DNA of 64,000 nt from Syngnathus acus (lineage: Eukaryota; Chordata; Actinopteri; Syngnathiformes; Syngnathidae), in assembly GCF_901709675.1 (NCBI RefSeq), contig NC_051087.1:13147384-13211383 (forward strand). Reading direction: 5' to 3'. The notes below the pieces were generated by a model. The model was not told where the DNA came from, searched no databases, and worked only from the letters and a program-made list of their open reading frames with translations. Of the stretch, positions 33,917 through 42,905 are shown one piece after another; the stretch's first letter is position 1; each line of letters opens with the position of its first letter. The position numbers were made by a program, and so were the translations under genes.

Positions 33917-34690
33917 TAGACTTAGACTTAGACTTAGACAAACTTTATTGTCATTTTGTCTACACAGGGTGCATACAAAACGAAATTTCGTTGCATACAG
34001 CTTTCAACAATGTAGTGATATTGCGGTTGAGTAAAAGTAACATTCTATATAAAAATATAAAATAAAATAAGATAAGAATAAAGTGCAGCAGTGATAAAGT
34101 ATGTAACAGTGCAGGAAACAAAACAGTATTTACAAAGTGTGCAGAGGAATGCTAACCCAGGTTGCGTACTTTTAAATTAACATGGATTATAAAGGTTCAG
34201 CAAGGTTGGCAGTGCGAGATAGTGGTTGTAGTATGATAATGTACAGATTCTGTGTATGTGTGATGCAGAGACCAGTTTAGAGTTCAGCAGTTTGAATGTT
34301 CAACAGTCTGACGACAACAGGGAAAAAGCTATTGCAGAACCTGGTGGACCTGCAGCGGATGCTGCGAAACCTCTTCCCAGAGGGCAGCAGGGAGAACAGT
34401 CCATGGTGGGGGTGCGATGGGTCACTGATAATGTTACGGGCTCGGGACACGCAGCGCTGGGATGACATGTCCTGAATGGAGGGAAGAGGAGCCCCGATGA
34501 TCCTCTCTGCTGTCCTCACCACTCTCCTCACGTTCTTCCAATCGGAGGCGCTGCAACCTCCACACCACACCGAGAGACAGCTTGTCAGAATGCGCTCTAT
34601 GGTGCTTCTGTAGAACGTCCTCATGATGGGTGGGGGCAGGTGGACTCTCCTCATCCTCCGCAGGAAGTACAAGCGCTTCTGTGCCCTTAT
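33917..34690 (-). mobile_element. LINE C-terminal fragment inserted in the left LTR
   Basis: The 3' end at 33917 has (ACTTAG)n. A minus frame at 34277-34672 (YFLRRMRRVHLPPPIMRTFY, SCLSVWCGG) is the C-terminal part of a fish non-LTR RT protein. 5'-truncated. Confidence 0.8.
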
Positions 34691-34705
34691 ATATTTTTGT
34701 AAAAT

Positions 34706-34756
34706 CTCACGTACCCCCTAGAGTACCTCAGTGTACCCTCATTTGACAACCACTGT
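34706..34756. mobile_element. Terminal fragment of a hAT element
   Basis: The phrase 'cctagagtacctcagtgtac' ending in 'ttgacaaccactg' matches the familiar terminus of a hAT family. The other end is not seen. Confidence 0.45.
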
Positions 34757-35015
34757 TCTAAAGAGTACAACTTCGCGTTGGCAGGGCTGGGTAACAGGAC
34801 TGTTGTCTTTAGTTCCCAGGGAAGGAAGGGGTGTTGTAGAGTCCCCTCTCCGGATGAAGCAGCTCTTTTTTTTTAAAACAAAGAGGACTTCGCGTAGGCA
34901 GGGATAAGCAATTTGTGTGGTTGAGAGTGTGACTGGTAGGATAATTTAACTGCAAAGAGAATTCGTTGAAAGGTCAATTTAAACCTGCATTGAGGATCCT
35001 CAAAGAAAAACAAAA

Positions 35016-36705
35016 ATGAAAAAAAACATTGGAAAAACTAAAACTTCCAAAATTAAGATGGGAAATAATGATAAATCTCTAGCTCTTGAAGGAGATGAGA
35101 AGTACATGGCGAGTAGATTTCTTAATTGTATGCAATACATGCCGAAGGGGAAGAAAAAGTATGGAGTACAAGGAAAGTTGAAAGTTGAAATGTGGAACGT
35201 TGTGGTAGAACTTTTGGAGGAGAGTGTGGCTAGGACGCCAAACGGATTGAGAAAGAGGGAGGATTGACTTGTGCTAGAGCAGGGGTGGGCAAACTACGGC
35301 CCGCGGGCCACATCCGGCCCACGGGACCGTTTAATCCGGCCCGCCAACCCTGAATAAATTGTATTATTAAACTTTTTTTTGGTCATTTTGCATGCAATGA
35401 CTGCGTTTCCCCAGTAGATGGGGAACCGCTCGCCTGCGCATTTACTACCGGAAGCCGTGTCAGAAAGCTCGGTGCACACTCGCAAGTGCGTGTACGTACT
35501 CAGTAGTACGGACATGGCGCACTCGCGCTCTATTTGTATCAGTCCCGAATTTAGAGCGTGGGCTGTGACGACAGCATTCTTGTAATTCGCGCGCTGAGCT
35601 TTCAGATACAGTTTTACGCTAAAGCCACCCACAAACCTTCCCCTGGAATCCTTCTATTAAAATGAGTCGCTCAAGGAAAAGCAAGGTGGACACAGTGCCG
35701 AGTGTTTAAAAAAGAGTGGCCAATTTGGCTCGACGTACGCGACGTGACGTTCAGCCACATCAACATCAACCCGTCACAGATCGAGGTAAACGGACCAACA
35801 CCTCGGATCTCTCCTAAGAATTGCCACAACAAATTTTACTCCAGACTATGACGCACTAGCAAAAAAGGGAGACCAACAACACTGTTCCCACTGAAAATGA
35901 AGGGGAGGCTCTCAAGTTTGTTGTAAAAAAATGCATTTTGAATATGATTTGTACACAGCAGGGATTGAAACTAGCGACCATTCTCATTTTCAAACAATGC
36001 AGGATGCTCAAGGACATTGATGCACCACCTGTTTGCGACTAATCTTAACCTGTAAAGTTCTTAAGGCTTACTTTAAGGAAGTGTTTCCCGTTTCCTCACC
36101 TCTGTTACCAGGTGTTTGTGAGTTAAAACTCTGCTCTGATTTTCAGATACCCCTCACCGTGTTGCTGTTTTGATTACTTTATTTGGATGTATGCTTTCAC
36201 CGATTCTTCAAGATGATATATTTGGTCAGAATGTTTGCCGTTTGATGTGATCTCATAAGATAAAAATCTTTCATTAATCTGACCTGCAGGCACTGAAGTG
36301 ATGGAGACTGTTATTCATAATAACAGTGTCGTATTTTATGAGAATCACTGATAGCAGTTTTTTAGTGAATTATTATTATTTTTTTTAATGCTGTTAATAA
36401 ATGCATTTGTTTTCAAAAAACTTGTTTGGAATATCCATGCTTTACTACCTACTAAAGGCCAAAATCTTTTATGCAATGACCTTTACAGGTCGCTTATATT
36501 ACTTCACACAAACACTACGTCCATCTGCTCCTGGTTCGGCCCTCCGGTCCAAATTTAGAAGCCAGTTCGGCCCGCGAGTCAAAAGGTTTGCCCACCCCTG
36601 TGCTAGAGTGTGGTTGAAAGCTTCACAAGAGAGAAGAGAACAACTTCAAATGACAAAAAATGGAAAGATAAAAAGTGATGAGACCGCCATTCAATTAAGA
36701 TTTGA
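35016..36705 (+). pseudogene. Retroviral gag-like frame split by a hAT insertion
   Basis: 35016-35267 encodes 83 lysine-rich residues starting MKKNIGKTKT. The same kind of frame resumes after the hAT at 36601-36705 (ERREQLQMTKNGKIKSDE). Position just inside the left LTR suggests gag. Similarity to a named gag is not established. The second part runs on into the lectin-derived antisense segment. Confidence 0.4.
35280..36600 (+). mobile_element. Non-autonomous hAT, 1.32 kb, with 8-bp target duplication
   Basis: Ends CAGGGGTGGGCAAAC and GTTTGCCCACCCCTG with target duplication 'tgctagag' at 35272-35279 and 36601-36608. It is nearly identical to 21742-23063 in reverse orientation, so both moved recently. 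Confidence 0.95.
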
Positions 36706-37364
36706 AAAAGCTTTCTCTGGGCTGGTGTCGCTCATAGAGGAGGAGGCTTCAAACGCTGAGTCGGCGATGCGCTTGTCCGCCTCGACCAAACTGTCAAGAC
36801 ACACTGAGGACAACCCAGAATCATGTTGCAATGGACCCCTGATAACTGAATCCTTGTGTTGTATTCTTCTGGGCATTGTTAGGCGCCGTCGATTCACTAG
36901 GCCAATGGTCGCCAAGCTTTTATGGCGAGTGGTCCCCTGAACCTTTTAGCCATCGCATCAACGTCCGTAGCAGAACAGACCATTCAATGTGCCGCCATAC
37001 CCAGCTCAGTGGCCTAGTGGTAGAGTGTCCGCCCTGAGACTGGAAGGTTGTGGGTTCAAACCCCGGCCGGGTCATACCAAAGACTATAAAAATGGGACCC
37101 ATTGCCTCCCTGCTTGGCACTCAGCATTAAGGGTTGGAATTGGGGGGTTAGATCACCAAATGATTCCCGAGCGCGGCACCGCTGCTGCTCACTGCTCCCC
37201 TCTCCCCCAGGGGATGGATTAAAATTACATGGGGATGGGTTAAATGCAGAGGACAAATTTCACCACACCCAGATGTGTGTGTGACAAACATTGGGACTTT
37301 AATATTTTAATCTTTAATCTTTAATACCCCAACTCTGGTCGGGAGATACCGCATTAGACAAGAG
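36706..37364 (-). pseudogene. Inverted fragment of the lectin gene (F5/8C exon and upstream intron) inside the provirus
   Basis: Reverse-complement of about 14920-15233 (copy 1) and 59030-59344 (copy 2), including most of the first F5/8C exon, its acceptor and the intron before it. At five sites that separate the copies, the fragment follows copy 2 at four (for example gcgatggctaaaagg) and copy 1 at one, and it has private changes, so it comes from a third paralogue or an older state. A SINE (37003-37323) interrupts it. It is antisense to the LTRs and unspliced. Confidence 0.9.
37003..37323 (+). mobile_element. tRNA-derived SINE, close relative of 319-629
   Basis: Same A and B boxes and body as the SINE in copy 1. 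Flanking 'ataccc' at 36997-37002 and 37324-37329 is a short target duplication. Confidence 0.92.
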
Positions 37365-37370
37365 AGATGT

Positions 37371-37815
37371 TGTTAGGGTTTACAGATTATCTTGATCGTA
37401 TGATTATGTTGGAATGTAACCTGTAATAATTAACCTAGCTTGTCCTGTCTTAACAAAAGTAGTAGAACAAAGTCCTAAGATCTTTTGAACTGATTGACTA
37501 GCTGCAGAGGAAGCAATCAAAGTTGCTTTGTTTAAACAACGTCGTAAAAGACCCCCTGCTATGCTTTGATCAGCAGGCCAGGGGCTTCAACCCCATCCTG
37601 CCCACTCTCACCCCCGCTCTCAGCCCCACTCACACCCCCACCCTGTTTCTCTCAATAAAAATGCTTCTGCAAGAGGCCTGAGTCAGACCTCATTCGATCA
37701 TCGTTGTACGCACAGCGACGAATGGACTCTCCACCTGCAGGTGTTTAAAAGGACTTACGTACTTGTCTCCCGTGTGGTTCTTGCAAAATGAGTTAGAGTG
37801 AGCACCACCCTAACA
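37371..37815 (+). mobile_element. 3' LTR of the plus-strand provirus
   Basis: 445 bp with perfect 8-bp termini TGTTAGGG and CCCTAACA. It contains CTCTCAATAAAAATG, a polyadenylation signal, at about 37650. Its first 47 bases match the left LTR remnant at 33870-33916 with one or two differences. Confidence 0.88.
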
Positions 37816-37869
37816 TGTTCTGTCTGCAGGTTTCCTTGAACTTTTTGTCTGGTGGCGTCCCCCTCCATT

Positions 37870-38127
37870 TTATGGCTGCCCTCGCTTCTGCTGTCGACCT
37901 TTCTGCTGCTTGGTCTGTTTTCTCTGTTGTTGCCGGTTGCCATTGTGGTTTGTTTGAAATTTGGGGCCACTGTAACTGACCTGATTGGCACAGTTATATG
38001 CTGACCCCTTGGTGAAGCCAGCCCTTTTATTCTTGTGGTCAGTGAGCTGGACGTGATAGTCAAACATCTTGGAATAATCTTGGGTGTCCAAATCGGGCTT
38101 GCTCGCCTGTGTCCAGTTACGTTGCTT
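37870..38127 (-). CDS. Candidate upstream exon of the CCCH zinc-finger gene
   Basis: On the minus strand an acceptor 'ccactttcacag' precedes an open frame KQRNWTQASKPDLDTQDYSK that becomes Gln-, Arg- and Lys-rich (NRQQQRKQTKQQKGRQQKR). Basic low-complexity sequence upstream of CCCH fingers is common in ZC3H proteins. The frame meets TAA near 37870 and no clean donor is seen, so the provirus integration at 37815 may lie in or beside the exon's original end. Linkage to 33403-33566 is inferred from strand and order. Confidence 0.35.
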   Translation of the reverse strand, partial: KQRNWTQASKPDLDTQDYSKMFDYHVQLTDHKNKRAGFTKGSAYNCANQVSYSGPKFQTNHNGNRQQQRKQTKQQKGRQQKRGQP

Positions 38128-38129
38128 CT

Positions 38130-39658
38130 GTGAAAGTGGTATTGCAATGAACAGCTGCAATGGTATTTTTCGAATGACAATATTGTTGTATTTTCAAACT
38201 ATTGCTGTGCTCTATCAGCAATGCTGTTTATTTATGCTTCTAGGTGGGGATAACAATCTTAACATGACATTCGTTTTGTTCCAAATACCTTTTAAAAGTG
38301 TATTGTATTGACAGTGCTGTAGATAAACTGCATAGCGTACGCTCGAAATAACCTTTGCTAACTATATTGAACTTACGTTTGCTTTAATTTCACTTTTAGC
38401 AACGAGCTTTTTCATCCATTCATTTATTTGTTTTTGTTCAACGGATTACCTGCCATTCACTGGGTGGACGGGTCATTGGCCAGAAATTGAGGCTAGGCTG
38501 GTTAAGGAAGAGAAAAGAAGCCATGTTCTAACTTCTTTTACCACTCCCTTATTTGGGCAATAACTAAGCCACTCATAACATGCATAACATGCTTAGAAAA
38601 CATTCAGTCACCAGTAAGCCCTAATTTCTTCTAATAATATCATTAAAATCCAGCTTTTAAGATGTTTGTCTCCTGATCTCTAGTCATTGTGTCCTTCCAT
38701 TTGTCATACAAACTATTTTAAAAGCACTTTTTGCAAGGGTTAACTTGAGCAGCAAAAAGTAGCGAGGGTTGCGCACGTCCTGAATGTTGATTGTTCGGTC
38801 GGGTTCATTCGTATTCACGAAGACGTTCACAAGACTTTTGCATTTTAATAGGCGTCAACATATTTTCTTATCGTAAGAAACTGTTTGCAACCTTTTAGGA
38901 ATCCTGACACAATTCACAAGATGCACAAACAGTGAGTTCAGCTCTGTGAGTTGCCATGGTTCCAGAACCAGATGTGGCGCTTTCATCCTTCTGTTCTTCT
39001 TCTCGTGTATTATTTTATTTCAATTTAAGTTACAGTAGTTGGTTGGTTTTCTAAATGATGTTGTAAGATTATGGTGCTGAACCATTTTTAGATGTTTATT
39101 TTGGGTCATCGAAAATGTTCGTTGCAAGCGCCGATGTGTGAAACCCGACGCCAAGACTGTAAATCCAAGAAAAAAAAAACGTTTCTGAATAATATACAAT
39201 GGTAAATCTTTATGCTACATGAACTATATTAAAAACAGCTAGAATTAGCAATTTCTGTAGAAATTGCGTGTGAAGGCGAAGAAGCTGAATAAAAACTTGG
39301 GGAATGCTACAGAATTATGTCAAATGATACTGACAGTCACGCTGCCACCACCGTCCTGAACTTGTCTCTCTTAACAATGTCCGCCAACGTCACTCGCCAC
39401 CAATCCAATAACCTGTATGTAATCCCCCTCGGGCACAATGTTACTGTTGTGACAGCTAAAAATCAGTAGAAGATTTGTGGTGATGTGTATTTTTATGAGG
39501 ACATTTTTTTATATGTTATATTATATGTTATATTGTAATAAATAGTTCAATAGAATTAAACTTGAATTCTGACCGGTTATGTTGAGCATTCTTCTGTCTT
39601 CTGCTTTTCACTTGCCACCTTCTACAGACCACTTTCACTTCCCTCAAAAGTCCAAGGA
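38130..39658. other. Intergenic stretch with a relic of the lectin 3' flank
   Basis: No gene seen. Bases 39250-39335 are a diverged direct copy of the flank that follows both lectin genes (18675-18760 and 62855-62935), sharing 'aattgcgtgtgaaggc' style blocks. 'ttatatgttatattatatg' lies near 39510. Confidence 0.5.
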
Positions 39659-39686
39659 GGTTTTTGTACGTCTCTGCGTCACCGTG
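39659..39686 (-). promoter_or_regulatory. 12-spacer recombination signal of the light-chain V gene
   Basis: Read on the minus strand: heptamer CACGGTG (39680-39686), 12-base spacer (39668-39679), nonamer ACAAAAACC (39659-39667). Heptamer differs from consensus at one base. Confidence 0.92.
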
Positions 39687-40154
39687 TCGACCTGCCATCG
39701 CCGTAGTAGGCGAAACAGTAGTATTCGGCCAGGTCATCTCTCTGGACACCACTGATGGTCAGAGTGTAGTCAGAGCCGGATCGAGTGCCGCTGAATCGAG
39801 ATGGCGCGTTGGAGTATTTTGTTGATGCGTCGTAGATGAGCAGTTTGGGAGCCTGTCCAGGTTTCACTTGGTACCAACTGAGATCGTCACCAATGTTTTG
39901 ACTCCCTGTGGCCCTGATGGTCACCCTTCCTCCGAGAGAGACAGACATGAGTCTGTCCGTCTGCCTCAGAAAATTCTGGGCAGAAGATCCTGAAATGAGA
40001 TGAATGAGAACCCAACTGCCACCATGAAGCAACACCAAATGTCAAGTCAAACTAGTCATTCCTATGAAATATTCTGCTCTGACACCAAGTTTCAAAGCGT
40101 CTCACCAGGAATCAGCAGAGCCCAAAGGACAAGCGCAAGCGCGGAAGACCACAT
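39687..40154 (-). CDS. Immunoglobulin light-chain V gene segment
   Basis: Leader exon 40106-40154 ([17 protein letters not shown], donor GTGAGA) and V exon 39687-39989 (acceptor 'ctcatttcag'). The V exon has FR2 [19 protein letters not shown]3 [18 protein letters not shown] and the second Cys in AEYYC, of kappa-like type. The first conserved Cys of FR1 is missing: the phrase reads [12 protein letters not shown], so the usual intradomain disulfide cannot form. It is otherwise open with intact signals. It lies opposite to J and C, so joining would require inversion, as in other teleost light-chain clusters. Confidence 0.9.
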
Positions 40155-40225
40155 TCTGACTCGTAGTGCGAGTGGTGTTTGCGCAAAAGGAGTGCTGCAG
40201 ACTTTTTGAAGAAGCGCAGAAGCTC

Positions 40226-40233
40226 ATGCAAAT
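40226..40233 (-). promoter_or_regulatory. Ig promoter octamer for the V gene
   Basis: ATGCAAAT on the plus strand, so ATTTGCAT in V-gene orientation, the form used by light-chain V promoters, about 72 bp upstream of the leader ATG. Confidence 0.85.
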
Positions 40234-40596
40234 GAGGCTGCGAACGCAGCTGGCTTTGTGAAAGCGAGAAGATATCACTTCCTCCTTTTTTGGACTTTTC
40301 CACGTCTGAGTGCATCAGTAGCTGCGCTGTACTTAGCAAAAATGAACATGGTTTTGCTCACAATCATCTTCATCGGGGTAGCGCGCAACAAACAAAACAA
40401 TTGTCAATTTAGACTAAATTTTAGAGCCATGATTCTCTGCTAGTGTTGGACGAGTTCCAATATTGTTACGCAGACGCCTTCTTGTGGCATGTGAGAGAAT
40501 TACTGAAAGAAATACAATTAACATATCCGATGTTGACCGTTGTGGTAGTATTGGAGAGCAAACATTTTTTTGAGCTGATTCATCATGTTTTAGAGA

Positions 40597-40672
40597 TGGC
40601 AGAGGCGCATGCAAATGAAGCTGCGAGCGCACCTGCCTTTGTGAAAGTGCGAGGCCGCCACTTCCTGTTTGG
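40597..40672 (-). repeat. Duplicated V-promoter block with a second octamer
   Basis: Resembles 40209-40285: octamer ATGCAAAT at 40609-40616, then 'gaagctgcgagcgc' and 'cctttgtgaaagtgcgag'. No V gene follows on the minus side, so it may be the promoter of a deleted V segment. Confidence 0.6.
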
Positions 40673-40722
40673 ACTTGTACTTTTCGGTATTACAGCAAAT
40701 CATTGCTCATTGACAGTAGACG

Positions 40723-40761
40723 AGTTTTTGTACGGACGGCTCACCGCTTTGCATCACTGTG
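40723..40761 (+). promoter_or_regulatory. 23-spacer recombination signal of JL
   Basis: Nonamer AGTTTTTGT (40723-40731), exactly 23 bases, heptamer CACTGTG (40755-40761). It pairs with the 12-spacer V signal under the 12/23 rule. Confidence 0.92.
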
Positions 40762-40799
40762 GTGGAGTTTCGCTGAAGAAGGAACCAAACTTATCCTTG
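40762..40799 (+). CDS. Immunoglobulin light-chain J segment
   Basis: 38 bp between the heptamer and donor TTG|GTGAGT. The reading WSFAEEGTKLIL keeps the J length but carries one extra residue in the FGxG bulge (F-A-E-E-G for F-G-x-G) and one fewer at the end. The junction to C is in phase 1. Confidence 0.85.
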
Positions 40800-41202
40800 G
40801 TGAGTACTATTTACTTGATCATCTATTATCTTGCATCAAAATAATTGATAATTCTCCAGTTCCTTAGCCAGCTTTTGGAAAACGACTAACATTATTTTTT
40901 GTCAATTTTTACAAAACAAACGCCCAGCCCTTTCTTGAGTAATAGCTAAAAACCTAATTTGATATTAGCTGTTAACGGCTATTTCCCAAAGTGTAGCTGT
41001 ACCTACAATGCAATGATGGAATAATGTTTATTATGACATATACGTATTAGGACCGTTTGGTCGTTTTTTGCCCAGTGAAAAGGTAAGTGTTTCATAAAGC
41101 GTGTTCTTGTAAATTCACATGAGCCGAACCACGACCTAAGTGACATTGAAAGTGTGTGCAATTGGAGAAAACTGCTTGTCTCTTGTCCTGTCCCCCTGAC
41201 AG

Positions 41203-41531
41203 CGGGTGAGGTGCATCGGCCCACCGTGACCCTCTTCCCTCCTTCCAAGGAGCAGCTGCAAACGGAACAGGCCACAGCCGTGTGCCTGGCCAAAGGGGGC
41301 CCCCAAACCTGGACCCTGGGTTGGAAGGTTGATGGCGCCCCCGCTACCTCGGGGGTATCGCACAGCTCCCTGGAAGAGGCTGATGTAGGTGGGCTTTACA
41401 GCTGGACCAGCACCTTGAGCCTCTCACCGGACCAGTGGCGCAAGGCCCAGTCAGTGAGCTGCGAGGCCAGCCTAGCCGGGCAAAACCCTGTCACGCAAAC
41501 CCTGCCGAACCCAGGACAATGCTCAGAGTAG
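41203..41531 (+). CDS. Immunoglobulin light-chain constant domain
   Basis: Acceptor 'tccccctgacag' then GEVHRPTVTLFPPSKEQLQ, a typical CL start. It has ATAVCLAKGG and SVSCEASLAG for the intradomain disulfide, the Trp in LGWKVDG, and the C-terminal NPGQCSE whose Cys pairs with the heavy chain. Stop TAG at 41529-41531; AATAAA at 41577-41582. It lies 404 bp after J. The single-exon domain is intact. I would class it as kappa-like teleost light chain; the exact isotype is not decided from sequence alone. Confidence 0.95.
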
Positions 41532-41589
41532 AGCCTGAATTCGTGTCTGTGTCTTTGCGACGTTGAAGCATTGTGAAATAAAAATGTCT

Positions 41590-42560
41590 GAGTATCATCA
41601 TCTGTCTCTGTAGCAGCTGCTTATCAGAAAAGGGAAGCAAACTTGGTAACACGACAAATAAATGTCTCACCAAGCACATTTATATTGTACAGGTAGTCTC
41701 GAGAGAAATAAAATGAAACTAAATGATGAATTTATCATGGCACATAGACAGAGTATAGTTTGCACTATAAAAAAATTAGTAACCACATATAGTTGGAATT
41801 AAAATTCAAAATGAATACATTAATATTGTATTATGTATTGCAAATCTATATATGAGCACAGCCTAATTCAAAACTATGTTTTGCTCCTCAGGAATGAGGA
41901 ATAATGAAAGCATTAATGTCATATATAAAAACGTAATGTTGTCTTGGATGGGAAAACAATCATCACAATGACACATTAATGGGAAAAATGCAATGAAGAA
42001 CCATTTTTTCCCCCTTCACCTGTCGCGGTGAATCTTATTCTTGTCTCTGATTGGCCAGCAAGCGTCACTCAACTCCTCCCTCTGCGTCACAAGCCTCTTG
42101 AAGTTGGAATGCGTTGAATCGGTCAAACATTGGTATAAACAAATAATGTTATAAAAATGACTAATTTGAGTGAAGGTGCATGAGAATGTAAAAAGGCACA
42201 TTACAGACTTGCTACAAGGAGTTACTGCCCTTAGCTTAACTACGAAATATCTGAACAAGTCGTGTTAACCCGTTTCCAATGAGCGCCAATGCTTTCCTAT
42301 TTCTGAGTGGTGAGGAATTGTGTTCAAACACAACTGTAGATTGATGCTAAAAAGAAAAGTTTATTTTCGGTTTGAACGTATTCCATTGTGCACTGATTGA
42401 GTTTTTATCCATGGTGATCCCTGACACAGTCATTTCTATTGTGCCGCTGACATATGCATTCACACAAGACATGGCCCCACTTTGGCTCTGATCCAAGCCC
42501 AACTCGGAGGTTTGTTGGCAGTCTTAAGCGACGAAACTTGTCTCCCCACTCCTTTATTTA
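41590..42560. other. AT-rich intergenic stretch
   Basis: No gene seen. A (TTTA)n tract lies near 42554-42571. Short frames on both strands look random. Confidence 0.5.
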
Positions 42561-42655
42561 TTTATTTATTTTTGTTGCGAGTGAAAGGCGTCTAAGATGT
42601 CACGTCCACCCTCGCCATGCAGTTCAAAGGCGTGCAAACGTGTTCGGAGCGTTTG

Positions 42656-42844
42656 TGACGTCACGTGGTGGTCGACGTCCGAGTGGCATCAGAACACGCA
42701 AGCTTATTGTGACTAGTATAGTCCGTCCGAGTGGCATCAGAACACGCAAGCTTATTGTGACTAGTATAGTCCGTCCATCATTTGCTTTGGAGTCGAATTT
42801 GTTGACTGCAAACTATTTGCGTGGAATATCCTCTCCTGTGAGCG
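42656..42844 (+). promoter_or_regulatory. Proposed promoter of lectin gene copy 2
   Basis: An overlapping CRE/E-box TGACGTCACGTGG (42656-42668) is followed by two exact 48-bp direct repeats (42677-42724 and 42725-42772), then 72 bp to the ATG at 42845. No TATA box is obvious. Confidence 0.5.
42677..42772. repeat. Tandem 48-bp direct repeat in the promoter
   Basis: Two consecutive copies starting 'gtccgagtggcatcag' and ending 'gtgactagtata' plus 'gtcc', with a short third start 'gtccgtcc' after them. Confidence 0.95.
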
Positions 42845-42905
42845 ATGGGACTGGCCGCGCGCCTTGTGCGTATTCTTGCGTTGAGCGCCGCGTGGACTTC
42901 GTCAA
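42845..42905 (+). CDS. Signal-peptide exon, lectin gene copy 2
   Basis: The ATG at 42845 opens MGLAARLVRILALSAAWTSS, a classic signal peptide with a basic n-region and a hydrophobic core, ending in phase 1 at donor TCAA|GTGAGT. The joined codon (A plus CT) gives Thr before DPGSACEEDW of CTLD1 at 46383. The copy 1 equivalent should lie about 110-170 bases left of the window. Confidence 0.85.

Larger units (their letters stand above)
33870..37815 (+). mobile_element. LTR provirus with 5-bp target duplication, internally rearranged
   Basis: Starts TGTTAGGG and ends CCCTAACA, flanked by direct TGTTC at 33865-33869 and 37816-37820. The left LTR survives only as 33870-33916 before a LINE insertion; the right LTR is complete (37371-37815). 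Between them lie a gag-like frame split by a hAT (35280-36600) and an inverted lectin-gene fragment (36706-37364) interrupted by a SINE. No pol or env is present. Confidence 0.8.

Noticed and set aside
40343-40380. Second V leader (MNMVLLTIIFIG) on the plus strand
   Set aside because: Donor is weak and no V exon follows before J; kept only as a possible relic.
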